Assembly: GCF_002869965.1 (NCBI RefSeq)
Contig: NZ_PEBS01000016.1
Location: forward strand, 28,081-92,080
Origin: Janthinobacterium sp. ROICE36
GTDB lineage: Bacteria; Pseudomonadota; Gammaproteobacteria; Burkholderiales; Burkholderiaceae_D
Length of the DNA stretch: 64,000 bases
Direction: 5' to 3'
The translations under genes were made by a program, and so were the position numbers. This document shows positions 17,108 through 25,380 of the stretch, in pieces. The notes below the pieces were generated by a model that saw nothing but the letters and a program-made list of their open reading frames with translations, was not told the origin of the DNA and made no database searches. Numbering within the stretch: the first letter of the stretch is position 1; each line of letters opens with the position of its first letter.

Positions 17108-18739
17108 TTATGCGTTACGGCGGCGTTCGCGCAGCAGGAAGCGCGCAGGATCCAGGGCGGCGGCCAATTGACTCTCCAGCGGCAGCGGCTCTCCCTCCAG
17201 CTGGCACGCCAGCAGCTCGGCCACCAGCGGCGCCCAGATCAGGCCGCGCGAGGCGTAACCGAGCAAACCAAACAGGCCGGGCCAGCGGGGCACGTCGCGC
17301 AAGCGTTCACAGCGGCCCGGCACGCCCGGGTCGGGCAAGGCGCCCCCCAGCGGCAGGCGGTCCGGCGCCATGCAGCGAAAGCCCGTGCGCCCGGCCAGCG
17401 GCGCGTCAAACGCAGGCACATCGAAGATGGCGGCGATCTTTTGGATATTGTCGTGCTGACTCGATGCGCGCACCTCGGCATCCGCGTCCGCATCGTAACT
17501 GGCGCCCACGCACACGATGCCCTGGTGCGCCGGCGTCATGTAGGCTTCGCGACAGACGACGAACGGCAAGGATGGCAGACTGCCTTCGACCAGGTGCGTG
17601 ACCTGACCACGCACGGCGTCCAGCGGCAGACCGGCAGCCTGTTCAAAATCCACGGCACCCGTGCCTGCCGCCAGGATGACGGTGGGCGCCGCCGCGATCA
17701 GGGCACCGTCCGCATCGCGCACCAGCCATTCCTCATCGCCACGCTCCAGGCGCAGGGCGCTGCTGGAAAAGCGCCGCGTGAGCAAGGCGCCGCAGGCGTC
17801 CAGCATGGCCGCGCAGACGGAAGACGGTCGCGCCCAGCCACCCTGTTCGAACCACCAGGCGCCATCGGGCGCCGGCGCGCCCAGCATGGCGGTCGCCTCG
17901 GGCGCTTCCAGCCAGCGGGCGAATTCGCGCGGATACAGGCCACTGGCGGCGATCTGCCGCTGCACCTGCGCATGCGCGCCGTCGCGCGCCAGGTGCAGCA
18001 CGCCGCTTTGCACACCCTCGATGGCGGCGCCGATGCCGCCCAGGTCTTTCCAGCGGCTCAGCGAGTACAGGTAGGCGGCGCGCACCAGGCGCGTGGCGAT
18101 ATTGTCATCCTTCGACATCAGCGGCATGAAGATGCCGGCCAGGTTGCCCGACGCTTCGCTGGCCGGCTGCGCGTGGCGCTCGACCAGAGTCACCTTCCAG
18201 CCGCGCGCGGCCAGCCGTTCGCAGGCAGCCGCGCCGGCCACGCCCGCGCCGATGACGATGGCGCGACGCTCGGGCACGTTGACGGCCGCGTGTTCACCGC
18301 GCCGCGCATAAAACACGGCACGCAAACGGCTTTCGTCGAAGACAAATCCGTTTTTTTGCAGGGCCGTGCGCTGCGCCTCGTCCAGGTGCACGGCCTGCAG
18401 CAGGCCGCCGTCCATCATCAGGTGCGCCAGCACCGGCGTGGCTGCCGGCACCCAGGCCAGCAGCACTTCATCGATGCGTGCCGATATCTGCGCCAGGCAG
18501 GCATCGGGCTCGCCAATCAGCACATCGAGTGTGACGAGGCCATCGCGCGAGACCATGCGGTGCAAGCCCGGCACGCAAAGCGGCCACTGTGCCCGCCACT
18601 CTTCGGGCAAGTGGGTGGCGTCGACGGGACGCGGCGCCAGAGCGATGTAATGCAGGCGGCGACCGCCATGCGCCGCACAGGCAGCGCGCAAGCGCGCGCC
18701 GTCAAAATCCGTGTCGAGCAGGACCAGCGCGCGGCGCAT
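17108..18739 (-). CDS. mnmC: MnmC-like tRNA U34 FAD oxidoreductase with degraded methyltransferase half
   Basis: A 543-residue protein. Residues ~157-543 are the FAD-dependent half (GAGVAG at 164-169, ASGNLAGIFMPLMS, GYASRGLIWAPL), which converts cmnm5s2U34 to nm5s2U34 in some tRNAs. Residues 1-150 align in outline with the MnmC methyltransferase half (RRLHYIALAPRP, WPLCVPGLHR) but start late: the first ~60 residues of that domain are missing and neither the glycine-rich SAM loop nor the catalytic Asp motif is present. The ATG overlaps the stop of tag as TGATG, so they are coupled; an upstream extension to 18946 would lie inside tag and is rejected. Confidence 0.8.
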   Translation of the reverse strand: MRRALVLLDTDFDGARLRAACAAHGGRRLHYIALAPRPVDATHLPEEWRAQWPLCVPGLHRMVSRDGLVTLDVLIGEPDACLAQISARIDEVLLAWVPAATPVLAHLMMDGGLLQAVHLDEAQRTALQKNGFVFDESRLRAVFYARRGEHAAVNVPERRAIVIGAGVAGAAACERLAARGWKVTLVERHAQPASEASGNLAGIFMPLMSKDDNIATRLVRAAYLYSLSRWKDLGGIGAAIEGVQSGVLHLARDGAHAQVQRQIAASGLYPREFARWLEAPEATAMLGAPAPDGAWWFEQGGWARPSSVCAAMLDACGALLTRRFSSSALRLERGDEEWLVRDADGALIAAAPTVILAAGTGAVDFEQAAGLPLDAVRGQVTHLVEGSLPSLPFVVCREAYMTPAHQGIVCVGASYDADADAEVRASSQHDNIQKIAAIFDVPAFDAPLAGRTGFRCMAPDRLPLGGALPDPGVPGRCERLRDVPRWPGLFGLLGYASRGLIWAPLVAELLACQLEGEPLPLESQLAAALDPARFLLRERRRNA

Positions 18740-19317
18740 CAGTGCCCCGCACGGCAAAAGCAGGTCGGCGCATGGTCGTTGACCATGCCGATGCCCTGCA
18801 TGTAGGCGTAGATAATGGTCGAGCCGACGAACTTGAAACCACGCTTGAGCAAGTCTTTCGACAATGTATCGGACAAAGCCGTCTTGGCGGGAAAGGCGCC
18901 CGGCTGCCAGCTGTTGACGATAGGCTGGCCATCGACATACGCCCACAGGAAGCTGTCCAGGGTCTGGCCTTGCGCGCGCAGGCGCAGGTAGGCTTGCGCA
19001 TTCGTGATGGCCGCCGCCACCTTCAGGCGGTTGCGCACGATGCCGGGGTCGAGCAGCAGCTGCGCCACCTTCTCCGAGCCATAGGCGGCGATCTTTTCCG
19101 CGTCCCAGCCGTCAAAGGCCGCGCGGTAGGTGTCGCGCTTGTTGAGGATGGTCTCCCAGCTCAGGCCCGCCTGCGCGCCTTCCAGGTTCAGCATCTCGAA
19201 CAGCCGGCGCTCGTCGTGGCAAGGCACGCCCCACTCCGTATCGTGGTAATCGAGATAGCGGGGATTGGCCGGATTGGCCCAGGAGCAGCGGATGGTGGTC
19301 ATGGTTGTGTTCTTCAT
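18739..19317 (-). CDS. tag: DNA-3-methyladenine glycosylase I
   Basis: A 192-residue Tag protein, which removes 3-methyladenine from alkylated DNA. Zinc-binding positions are visible as Cys11 (IRCSW) and His25 (YHDTEWG) at the N-terminus and His182 and Cys186 (HAPTCF) at the C-terminus. The base-pocket block EGAQAGLSWETIL is intact. ATG at 19317 is used; a second ATG five codons later has a somewhat better ribosome site. It is coupled to mnmC downstream. Confidence 0.92.
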   Translation of the reverse strand: MKNTTMTTIRCSWANPANPRYLDYHDTEWGVPCHDERRLFEMLNLEGAQAGLSWETILNKRDTYRAAFDGWDAEKIAAYGSEKVAQLLLDPGIVRNRLKVAAAITNAQAYLRLRAQGQTLDSFLWAYVDGQPIVNSWQPGAFPAKTALSDTLSKDLLKRGFKFVGSTIIYAYMQGIGMVNDHAPTCFCRAGH

Positions 19318-19340
19318 GTGCAGGCAGATGCCAGTATAGT

Positions 19341-20837
19341 TTATCGGCCGCGCAAGAGGCGCCCCAGTTCCAGCAAGCCGTGCTGCATCTCGGCCGGGGG
19401 GATGGCGGCAAAGCCCAACAGCAGCCCGGGCGGCGTGGTGCAGGCGTCGCTGGCGTCAGGGTCGGCATAGTGGCCCAGCGGGCGCAGTTCGATGCCCCGT
19501 TCCAGCCCCGCGCGCGACACCGTTTCTTCATCGTGGCCGCCGCGAAAATACGCGCACAGTTCCAGGCCGCTGTCGGTCGGCCCGCACACGATTTGATCGT
19601 CGAGTTCACGCGCGAGGCCGTGCACCAACTGGTCGCGCCGTTCCGCATTGCTGTCGCGCGTGCGACGGATATGCCGGCCAAAGTGGCCCTCGGCGATGAA
19701 GTCGGCCAGCGCCATCTGCGGCACGATGGCCGTATGGCGGTCCATCACGGCCTTGGCTTGCACCAGTGCCTCGGCCAGCGCGGGCGGAGCCACCATGTAA
19801 CCGAGGCGCAGGCCGGGGAACAGCACTTTTGACAGGGTGCCCACGTAGACCACGCAGCCATCGCGGTCCAGGCTTTGCAGGGACGCCAGCGGCGCGCCCG
19901 AGTAGCGGTATTCGCTGTCGTAATCATCTTCTACCAGCCAGGCCTTGTTGTGCGCGGCCCAGGCCAGCAGGGCCAGGCGGCGCGGTAAACTCATGCTCAC
20001 GCCCAGCGGCATCTGGTGCGATGGCGTCACGTAGGCCAGCTTCGCCTGCGGGCAGTGCGCCACGCCATACGCCACGTCCAGCCCCTGCGCATCGACGGGA
20101 ACGGGAAACACGCGCGCGCCGGCCGCGCGCAAGGGGCCGCTGGCGCCCCGGTAGCCGGGCGACTCCATCCAGGCCGCGTCGCCGGGTGCCAGCAGGATGG
20201 TCGACAGCATGAACAGCGCCTGCTGCGAACCGGAGGTAATCACGATCTGCTGCGGCGTGCAGTGGACGCCACGCGAGGCCTTCAGGTACACGCACAGCAA
20301 TTCGCGCAACGGCAGGTAGCCGGCCGGGTCGCTGTAGCCGAACTGGTGGTCGGGGCGGCGCCAACGCCGCGCTTCCAGGCGGTTCCACACGTCGAACGGG
20401 AAATGGTCGATGCGCGGCATGCCGACGCGAAAAGCGCGCAGCGGGCCCCGGTGGAACGCCACCTGGCGCATGGCCGCCACCACGCCTTGCCCGCGCGCCG
20501 ACAGGGGCCGCAGCAGGCCGGGCGCGTCAAACTTGCCGGCCGGCGCGGCCACAGGTACGGACAACGGAACGTCGCGACTGACAAAGGTGCCGCGCCCCAC
20601 GGCGCCATCGAGATAGCCTTCCGCCGTCAACAGCGCATACGCATTGAGCACCGTCTGGCGCGACACGGCCAGCAGGCGGCAAAAGTCGCGCGTGGGCGGC
20701 AACTGCATGCCGGCACTCATGCGGCCATCGAGGATGGCGGCCTTGATGGCCGCATACAACTGGCGAAACAGCGGTTCGGTGGTGCCGCGCTGCAGCGGCA
20801 AGGCGGCGATGATCTGGTTCAGATGGGAGGCTGGCAT
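19341..20837 (-). CDS. MocR-family PLP-binding transcriptional regulator
   Basis: A 498-residue fusion of an N-terminal GntR-type winged helix (about 15-85; PPTRDFCRLLAVSRQTVLNAY) and a class I aminotransferase-like domain with PLP lysine Lys337 (GTLSKVLFPGLRLGY) and the upstream EDDYDSEYRY block. MocR proteins sense PLP or an amine and usually control a divergent gene. Here OsmC and PaiB-type genes are divergent across a 107-base gap. Target genes are inferred from that arrangement. Confidence 0.9.
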   Translation of the reverse strand: MPASHLNQIIAALPLQRGTTEPLFRQLYAAIKAAILDGRMSAGMQLPPTRDFCRLLAVSRQTVLNAYALLTAEGYLDGAVGRGTFVSRDVPLSVPVAAPAGKFDAPGLLRPLSARGQGVVAAMRQVAFHRGPLRAFRVGMPRIDHFPFDVWNRLEARRWRRPDHQFGYSDPAGYLPLRELLCVYLKASRGVHCTPQQIVITSGSQQALFMLSTILLAPGDAAWMESPGYRGASGPLRAAGARVFPVPVDAQGLDVAYGVAHCPQAKLAYVTPSHQMPLGVSMSLPRRLALLAWAAHNKAWLVEDDYDSEYRYSGAPLASLQSLDRDGCVVYVGTLSKVLFPGLRLGYMVAPPALAEALVQAKAVMDRHTAIVPQMALADFIAEGHFGRHIRRTRDSNAERRDQLVHGLARELDDQIVCGPTDSGLELCAYFRGGHDEETVSRAGLERGIELRPLGHYADPDASDACTTPPGLLLGFAAIPPAEMQHGLLELGRLLRGR

Positions 20838-20851
20838 GGTGGCACTCTTGA

Positions 20852-20903
20852 ATTGGTAGCTTCAAGATAGCACTTATTGGATGTTTTAAATAGCCAAGAC
20901 TGG
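20852..20903. promoter_or_regulatory. Phased direct repeats in MocR/OsmC divergent promoter
   Basis: Three short direct repeats, ATTGG (20852), ATTGG (20876) and ACTGG (20899), are spaced 24 and 23 bases apart, about two helical turns. MocR regulators commonly bind direct repeats in such divergent gaps. The repeats are short, so this is suggestive only. Confidence 0.3.
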
Positions 20904-20944
20904 CGCTAAGATGACGCATCCCCTCTTACTCCCGTGGAGCACCC

Positions 20945-21406
20945 ATGCATCAGTTTTTCGCCACCGTGGCCTGGCAGCGCGACGGCCAGGATTTCGCCGG
21001 CCAGCGCTACAGCCGTGGCCATGAATGGCAGTTCGACGGCGGCTTGACAGTATCCGCCTCGTCGTCGCCCTTGTCCGTGCCGCTGCCCATGTCAGTGGCG
21101 GAAAATATCGACCCGGAAGAAGCGCTGGTGGCCGCCACGTCGAGCTGCCACATGCTGTTCTTCCTGTCGCTGGCAGCGCGGCGCGGTGTCGTCATCGACG
21201 ACTACCGCGACGACGCCGTCGGCGAGCTGGGAAAAAATGCCGCCGGGCGGCTGGCCATGACGCGCATCGTGCTGCGCCCGCGCATCGCCTTCGCGGGAAC
21301 ACCGCCCTCGCCCGAGGTGCTGGCCGCCCTGCACCACGACGCGCACGAGCGCTGCTACATCGCCAATTCCCTCACGGCCGACGTGGTAGTGGAAGGAGCG
21401 GCCTAG
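20945..21406 (+). CDS. OsmC-family peroxidase-like protein
   Basis: A 153-residue OsmC/Ohr-fold protein. The two redox cysteines of the family are present in SSCHMLFFL (about residue 76) and ERCYIANS (about 139). These proteins reduce organic hydroperoxides using dithiols. ATG has GGAG 8 bases upstream. The PaiB-like gene starts at the base after this stop, so the two form a unit, probably under the divergent MocR regulator. Confidence 0.88.
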   Translation: MHQFFATVAWQRDGQDFAGQRYSRGHEWQFDGGLTVSASSSPLSVPLPMSVAENIDPEEALVAATSSCHMLFFLSLAARRGVVIDDYRDDAVGELGKNAAGRLAMTRIVLRPRIAFAGTPPSPEVLAALHHDAHERCYIANSLTADVVVEGAA

Positions 21407-22060
21407 ATGTACACGCCCGCCAGCTTCCGCGAAAAGCGCCTCGACGTGCTGCATGGTCTGATCCGGGCCCATCCCCTGGGCGCGCTGGTGCGCCATGGCG
21501 AGGACGGTTTATGCGCCGACCATCTGCCATTCGAGATCGCCGCGCCCACGCCCGAGGCACCGTTCGGCATCCTGCGCGCCCACGTGGCGCGCGCCAACCC
21601 GCTGTGGCGCGGCGCTATCGGAACCGATGAGTGCATGGCGATCTTCCAGGGGCCGCACGCCTACATCACGCCCGCCTGGTATGCGGAAAAGCAGCGCAGC
21701 GGCAAGGAAGTCCCAACCTTCAACTACGCGGTGGTGCACGCCCACGGCCCCCTGCGCGCCATCGACGATGCGGCGTGGCTGATGGACTTGCTGGAGCGGC
21801 TGACGGCGCGCCATGAGGCAGACCAGGCGATGCCGTGGACAGTCGCCGACGCGCCGGCCGACTACATCGGCAAGCTGTTGAAAGCCATCGTCGGCATCGA
21901 AATCCCCCTCACCCGCCTGACGGGCAAATGGAAGCTGGGCCAGAACCGCAGCCTGCAAGACCAGGCCAGCATGGCGCATGGTCTGGCGCTGGACAATCAA
22001 GCCGGCGCGGCGCAGGCCTTGGGCGCGCTGATCGCCGCCAACGTCACGCCAGCCAGTTGA
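21407..22060 (+). CDS. FMN-binding PaiB-family protein
   Basis: A 217-residue PaiB-type protein with a split-barrel flavin-binding fold (ITPAWYAEK, VPTFNYAVVHAHG, LTGKWKLGQNR are family blocks). The Bacillus PaiB was described as a negative regulator of sporulation genes; in most bacteria the role is unknown and an FMN- or PLP-linked function is likely. AAGGAG lies 8 bases before ATG, inside the end of the OsmC gene. The 3' end overlaps the convergent AEC transporter by 17 bases. Confidence 0.88.
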   Translation: MYTPASFREKRLDVLHGLIRAHPLGALVRHGEDGLCADHLPFEIAAPTPEAPFGILRAHVARANPLWRGAIGTDECMAIFQGPHAYITPAWYAEKQRSGKEVPTFNYAVVHAHGPLRAIDDAAWLMDLLERLTARHEADQAMPWTVADAPADYIGKLLKAIVGIEIPLTRLTGKWKLGQNRSLQDQASMAHGLALDNQAGAAQALGALIAANVTPAS

Positions 22061-22997
22061 CGGCCGCCGAAAACGTCACAAACGACAGCGCCGTCGAGAC
22101 CAGAATGATGCGGGCGATGCGCGCCGTGTTTGCACCGAAGCGCTCCGACAGCAGCGACACATTACTGGCGCTGGGCAGGCACGCCACCAGCACCATGCAG
22201 GTCAGCGCGAACGGATCGAGCGGCGCGCCCAGCGCGATGGCAGCGTGGCCGATGCCCCACACCAGCAGCGGATGCAACAGCAATTTTTTCAGCGCCACCG
22301 GCACATACTCTGTCATCGGCGCGGGGTCGCTGGTGCTCATCTGCGAACGGGCCAGCACGGCGCCGATGGTAAACAGGGCCACCGGCGAGGCGGCATCGGC
22401 CAGCAAGCCCACCGTCTGCGTCAGCGGCTTGGGCAGGGCCAGTTCCAACCACGACGACAAGGCGCCGAGCACAATCGCCCACGGCATGGGATTGCCCGCC
22501 ATGCCTTTCAAGGCATTCATGACGGCGGCGCGGCTGCCATGCGCGCCGCCGCTGCCGATGCGCGACAGGGCAATGCACAGCGAACTGGTAAGCAACATGT
22601 CGACCACGATGGTGACGATGACGGGCCCCGAAGAACGGGGCCCGAGCAGGGTCAATAGCAGGGGTACGCCCATGAATCCCGTGTTCGGGAAAGCTGCCAC
22701 CAGCGCACCGAAAGCGGCGTTATTCCAGTCGATGCGGTGGCTGAGGGTCATGGCCGTGGTGACACCCACCATGATCAGGGCGCACAGCAGATACACGCCA
22801 AACACGCTGGCGTCGAGCAACTGCGCGATGGGCGTGGCGGCGCCGAAGCGGTACAGCATGCAGGGCAGCGAAAAGTACAGGACAAAGCTGTTCAGGCCGC
22901 CGATGGCGGCCAGCGGCAGCAGCGTGCGCCGCACGGCCAGGTAGCCGCACAGCACCAGGGCGAAGAAGGGGAAGGTGATGGCGAGGATGGTCAGCAT
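22044..22997 (-). CDS. AEC-family transporter
   Basis: A 317-residue polytopic protein with about ten hydrophobic segments in the five-plus-five pattern of the auxin efflux carrier (AEC) family. Conserved-looking blocks include FPNTGFMGVPLL and LLPSASN-like text near the C-terminus (VACLPSASNVSLLS). Bacterial members export or import small organic acids; substrate cannot be told. It stands alone and is convergent with PaiB. Confidence 0.87.
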   Translation of the reverse strand: MLTILAITFPFFALVLCGYLAVRRTLLPLAAIGGLNSFVLYFSLPCMLYRFGAATPIAQLLDASVFGVYLLCALIMVGVTTAMTLSHRIDWNNAAFGALVAAFPNTGFMGVPLLLTLLGPRSSGPVIVTIVVDMLLTSSLCIALSRIGSGGAHGSRAAVMNALKGMAGNPMPWAIVLGALSSWLELALPKPLTQTVGLLADAASPVALFTIGAVLARSQMSTSDPAPMTEYVPVALKKLLLHPLLVWGIGHAAIALGAPLDPFALTCMVLVACLPSASNVSLLSERFGANTARIARIILVSTALSFVTFSAAVNWLA

Positions 22998-23089
22998 GGA
23001 GCGCCATTGTAGCGCGCTCCCTTGGCGCGCCGCCGGCGCAGGCCGCTCGCGCGGCCCAAGGAGGTGACGGGGAAATCGCCGCTGGCCGG

Positions 23090-23329
23090 CTAGGGCGTGA
23101 GCAGGGTGCCGGCTGGCACGGCAAACATGCCGGCGCCCGTCTGCAGCAGGGGCACGATGACGGGACCGTTGGCGCCGGTGGGCGCTTCATGGATATGCGC
23201 GACGGTGGCCAGCATGCCCGTATAGCGCACGCCGCCGCTGACACTGCGGTCGTGGGCAACGCGGATCGTGCTGCTACCGCTGGCCGCGCTGGTATTGGCC
23301 GGCACTTCCTGCGCGCCGGCCGGCGCACC
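23090..23329 (-). pseudogene. CHRD-domain remnant
   Basis: The minus strand reads GAQEVPANTSAASGS, HDRSVSGGVRYTGM, VAHIHEAPTGANG and VPLLQTGAGMFAVPAGT, the first two thirds of a CHRD domain, in the same frame as and directly after the HxlR stop. There is no signal peptide, no ATG, and a TAG at 23090 cuts the domain before its last strands; the following bases do not continue it in any frame. It looks like a truncated remnant rather than a working gene, though a GTG at 23305 could in theory start it. Confidence 0.6.
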
Positions 23330-23887
23330 TCAGGCCAGATGCCCTTCCGCCACCCAGCCACGGTTGGCGGGCACGGCCTTCGGTTTGGGCGCAATGCCGC
23401 TGCTTTTCTCCGCATCGAGGATGATGCTGCGCATGCTGTCGCTGGCGGCCGGCCCCGGCGCAAACGCGTAGTACTCGTCATTGATGGGCAAGCCCGTCAT
23501 GGCGTCGACCAGCACCGGATCGGCGGCCAGGCCCGTGTCGCGACTGGCGATGACGAGGCTGGCGCCTTCCGGCGCGAAATTTTCATTGCCCCAGGCAATA
23601 AAAGCCAGCAAGACCGGCTTGAAGGCGCGCCCGGACTTGGTCAGCACATAATCGTAGCGGGGTGGCTTGGCGCAATACAGGCGGCGCGTCATCAAGCCGC
23701 CCTCCACCAGGTCGGCCAGCCGGCGCGTCAGGATGGTGGGCGCGATCTTGAGGCTTTTTTCAAATTCGTCAAAGCGCGTCTTGCCGTAAAACGCTTCACG
23801 CAGGATAAGGATGCTCCACCATTCGCCCACCTTGCCCAGGCTGCGCGCAATCGGGCAGGGCAAATTATTAAAGTTGGTATGTTTCAT
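23330..23887 (-). CDS. HxlR-family transcriptional regulator
   Basis: A 185-residue protein with the winged-helix HxlR domain at about residues 5-100: CPIARSLGKVGEWWSILILRE, then FDEFEKSLKIAPTILTRRL and the wing. The Cys in the N-terminal CPIAR segment is a typical redox- or electrophile-sensing position. About 80 further C-terminal residues have no clear fold. The start with GAGGAG 7 bases upstream (23887) is preferred over an earlier ATG that overlaps that site. The upstream gap contains the near-palindrome TAGTAACTA. Target unknown. Confidence 0.85.
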   Translation of the reverse strand: MKHTNFNNLPCPIARSLGKVGEWWSILILREAFYGKTRFDEFEKSLKIAPTILTRRLADLVEGGLMTRRLYCAKPPRYDYVLTKSGRAFKPVLLAFIAWGNENFAPEGASLVIASRDTGLAADPVLVDAMTGLPINDEYYAFAPGPAASDSMRSIILDAEKSSGIAPKPKAVPANRGWVAEGHLA

Positions 23888-24139
23888 GACCATCTCCTCA
23901 CGTTGATTCAACACAACAATCAAAAATATTTCAGTTGCAACACGGAAACTTAGTTACTATCATTTTGCAAGTGACCTTGGCACCACGGTAACGGCTAGAA
24001 AATACGCAAAAAATCACACTTTCCTTGTCCACGTACAATCATGGCTGGTTCTGCTCCCACAATCCCGGTGCGAAAAACGGTGTCAGCCACGCCTTCCAGC
24101 GCTGCTGCCCACGCCCGTTTTTCACGCGATACAAACACG

Positions 24140-24376
24140 ATGCCCCCTTTGAAACTTGCCGTACTGCCCGCCCTGCTCGCCCTGTCCCTTTGCCAGACCA
24201 CCACCGCCGGTACCGTGTCTACCGCTACGCTCCAGGCCACCTTCGTCGTCCAGGAAGCGTGCACCATCGTTACGCAACGCAACAGCACCCAAGTGCGCTG
24301 CCAGCACAACACGCCGTATCTGCTGCTCCAGCAGACAACACCATCAGGCGCCGACCTCGTCACCGTCACGTTCTAA
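24140..24376 (+). CDS. 78-aa mini spore-coat-U-like secreted protein
   Basis: A signal peptide (PPLKLAVLPALLALSL to TTAG) is followed by only ~55 mature residues that hold the first strand and cysteine of an SCPU pilin domain (ATLQATFVVQEACTIV), a RCQHNTPYLL block and the terminal strand ADLVTVTF, with the middle of the domain missing. It runs opposite to, and overlaps by 4 bases, the end of the pilus operon. The ribosome site is weak. It may be an internally deleted relic or a small adaptor/anchor pilin. Confidence 0.5.
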   Translation: MPPLKLAVLPALLALSLCQTTTAGTVSTATLQATFVVQEACTIVTQRNSTQVRCQHNTPYLLLQQTTPSGADLVTVTF

Positions 24377-25380
24377 AAATATATCGTTGCCGTCACCGTG
24401 TCCTTGTAGTCGCCGGGGCGCGGCGACACCTGCGCCGGCACGCGGCCGTAAATCGTCAGCGGCACGCTGGCGCCCGTGCCCGTGCCCGTCACCATGCTGG
24501 TGCCTGCCGTGCCATCGCCCCAGAGCGGGCCATCGAGGGCGGACGACAGCAGGTAACTGACCTTGTCCGTCGTTAAGCTATTTTTCATCTGGCGATTCGC
24601 CACATTGGCCGCCACGCTGCCGCCGTTCAGGGCAATCTGATATGCATTGTTATTCACGCAACGCACCGACAAGGTGCTGGTGCTGCGCAAGTTACCCGTC
24701 AGGATGGAAGCGTTCGCGAACGCCATCGGACTGGCCGTGATGGTGCAGTCGTTGACGGCCGTGGCATTCACCGTAAAACCGAAGCTGCCGCTGCTGGCCG
24801 AGCAACCCTGCAGGTTGACGAGACCATAGGTGGTGTAGGTGTACGTACCCTGGCCGGCAAAGCTTGATGTGTACACGGTATTGGCGTTGGCGACCGTGGG
24901 CACGGCCGCCAGCGCGGTGCCGGCAGGAATCTTCGCATACACGGTAAAGGTGGTCGAATACGTGCCGGGCGGGGCCAGCAAACCGGCCGACAAAATCAAG
25001 CCGAAGGTCGCCGGTGCGCCCGTCACGCCGGCGCCGCCCCAGATCTTCGCCGTCGTATACGAACTGTCCACATACACGTTGTACTCGATGCGCTTGCTGC
25101 CATTGCCCAACTTGCGCGGTAAGGCCGAGGTGGAATTCGTACCCAGCCCCAGCGAGATGCACACTTGCGCATTGGGCGTCAGCAACTGTCCCAGATTCAG
25201 CGAGGAAAACAGGCAGCTGAAGGTGCCCGTTGCCTGCGCCACATAATCGGTGCCGGAAATCGGGCTGACGGTGCCGAAATCGATATTCGTCATGCTGACC
25301 GTGCAGGTGTCCGCCGCCCGCGCCACGCTGCCCCAGGCACAGCCCAGCAGCAGGGTCAGCCATAGCAGCAGGCGGCGCAT
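24373..25380 (-). CDS. Two-domain SCPU protein, probable Csu-type tip adhesin
   Basis: A 335-residue exported protein (signal peptide ending ARA) made of two spore-coat-U domains: about 25-165, beginning ADTCTVSMTNIDFG, and about 180-335, ending DYKDTVTATIYF. The two-domain plan and last place in the operon match the tip subunit of archaic chaperone-usher (Csu) pili. The ATG overlaps the usher stop as TGATG. The C-terminal strand ending in Phe is a usual chaperone contact. Confidence 0.85.
   Translation of the reverse strand: MRRLLLWLTLLLGCAWGSVARAADTCTVSMTNIDFGTVSPISGTDYVAQATGTFSCLFSSLNLGQLLTPNAQVCISLGLGTNSTSALPRKLGNGSKRIEYNVYVDSSYTTAKIWGGAGVTGAPATFGLILSAGLLAPPGTYSTTFTVYAKIPAGTALAAVPTVANANTVYTSSFAGQGTYTYTTYGLVNLQGCSASSGSFGFTVNATAVNDCTITASPMAFANASILTGNLRSTSTLSVRCVNNNAYQIALNGGSVAANVANRQMKNSLTTDKVSYLLSSALDGPLWGDGTAGTSMVTGTGTGASVPLTIYGRVPAQVSPRPGDYKDTVTATIYF

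Noticed and set aside
18740..18946. 5' extension of mnmC to give a longer methyltransferase half
   Set aside because: It would lie entirely inside tag, and the added residues do not resemble the MnmC N-terminus.
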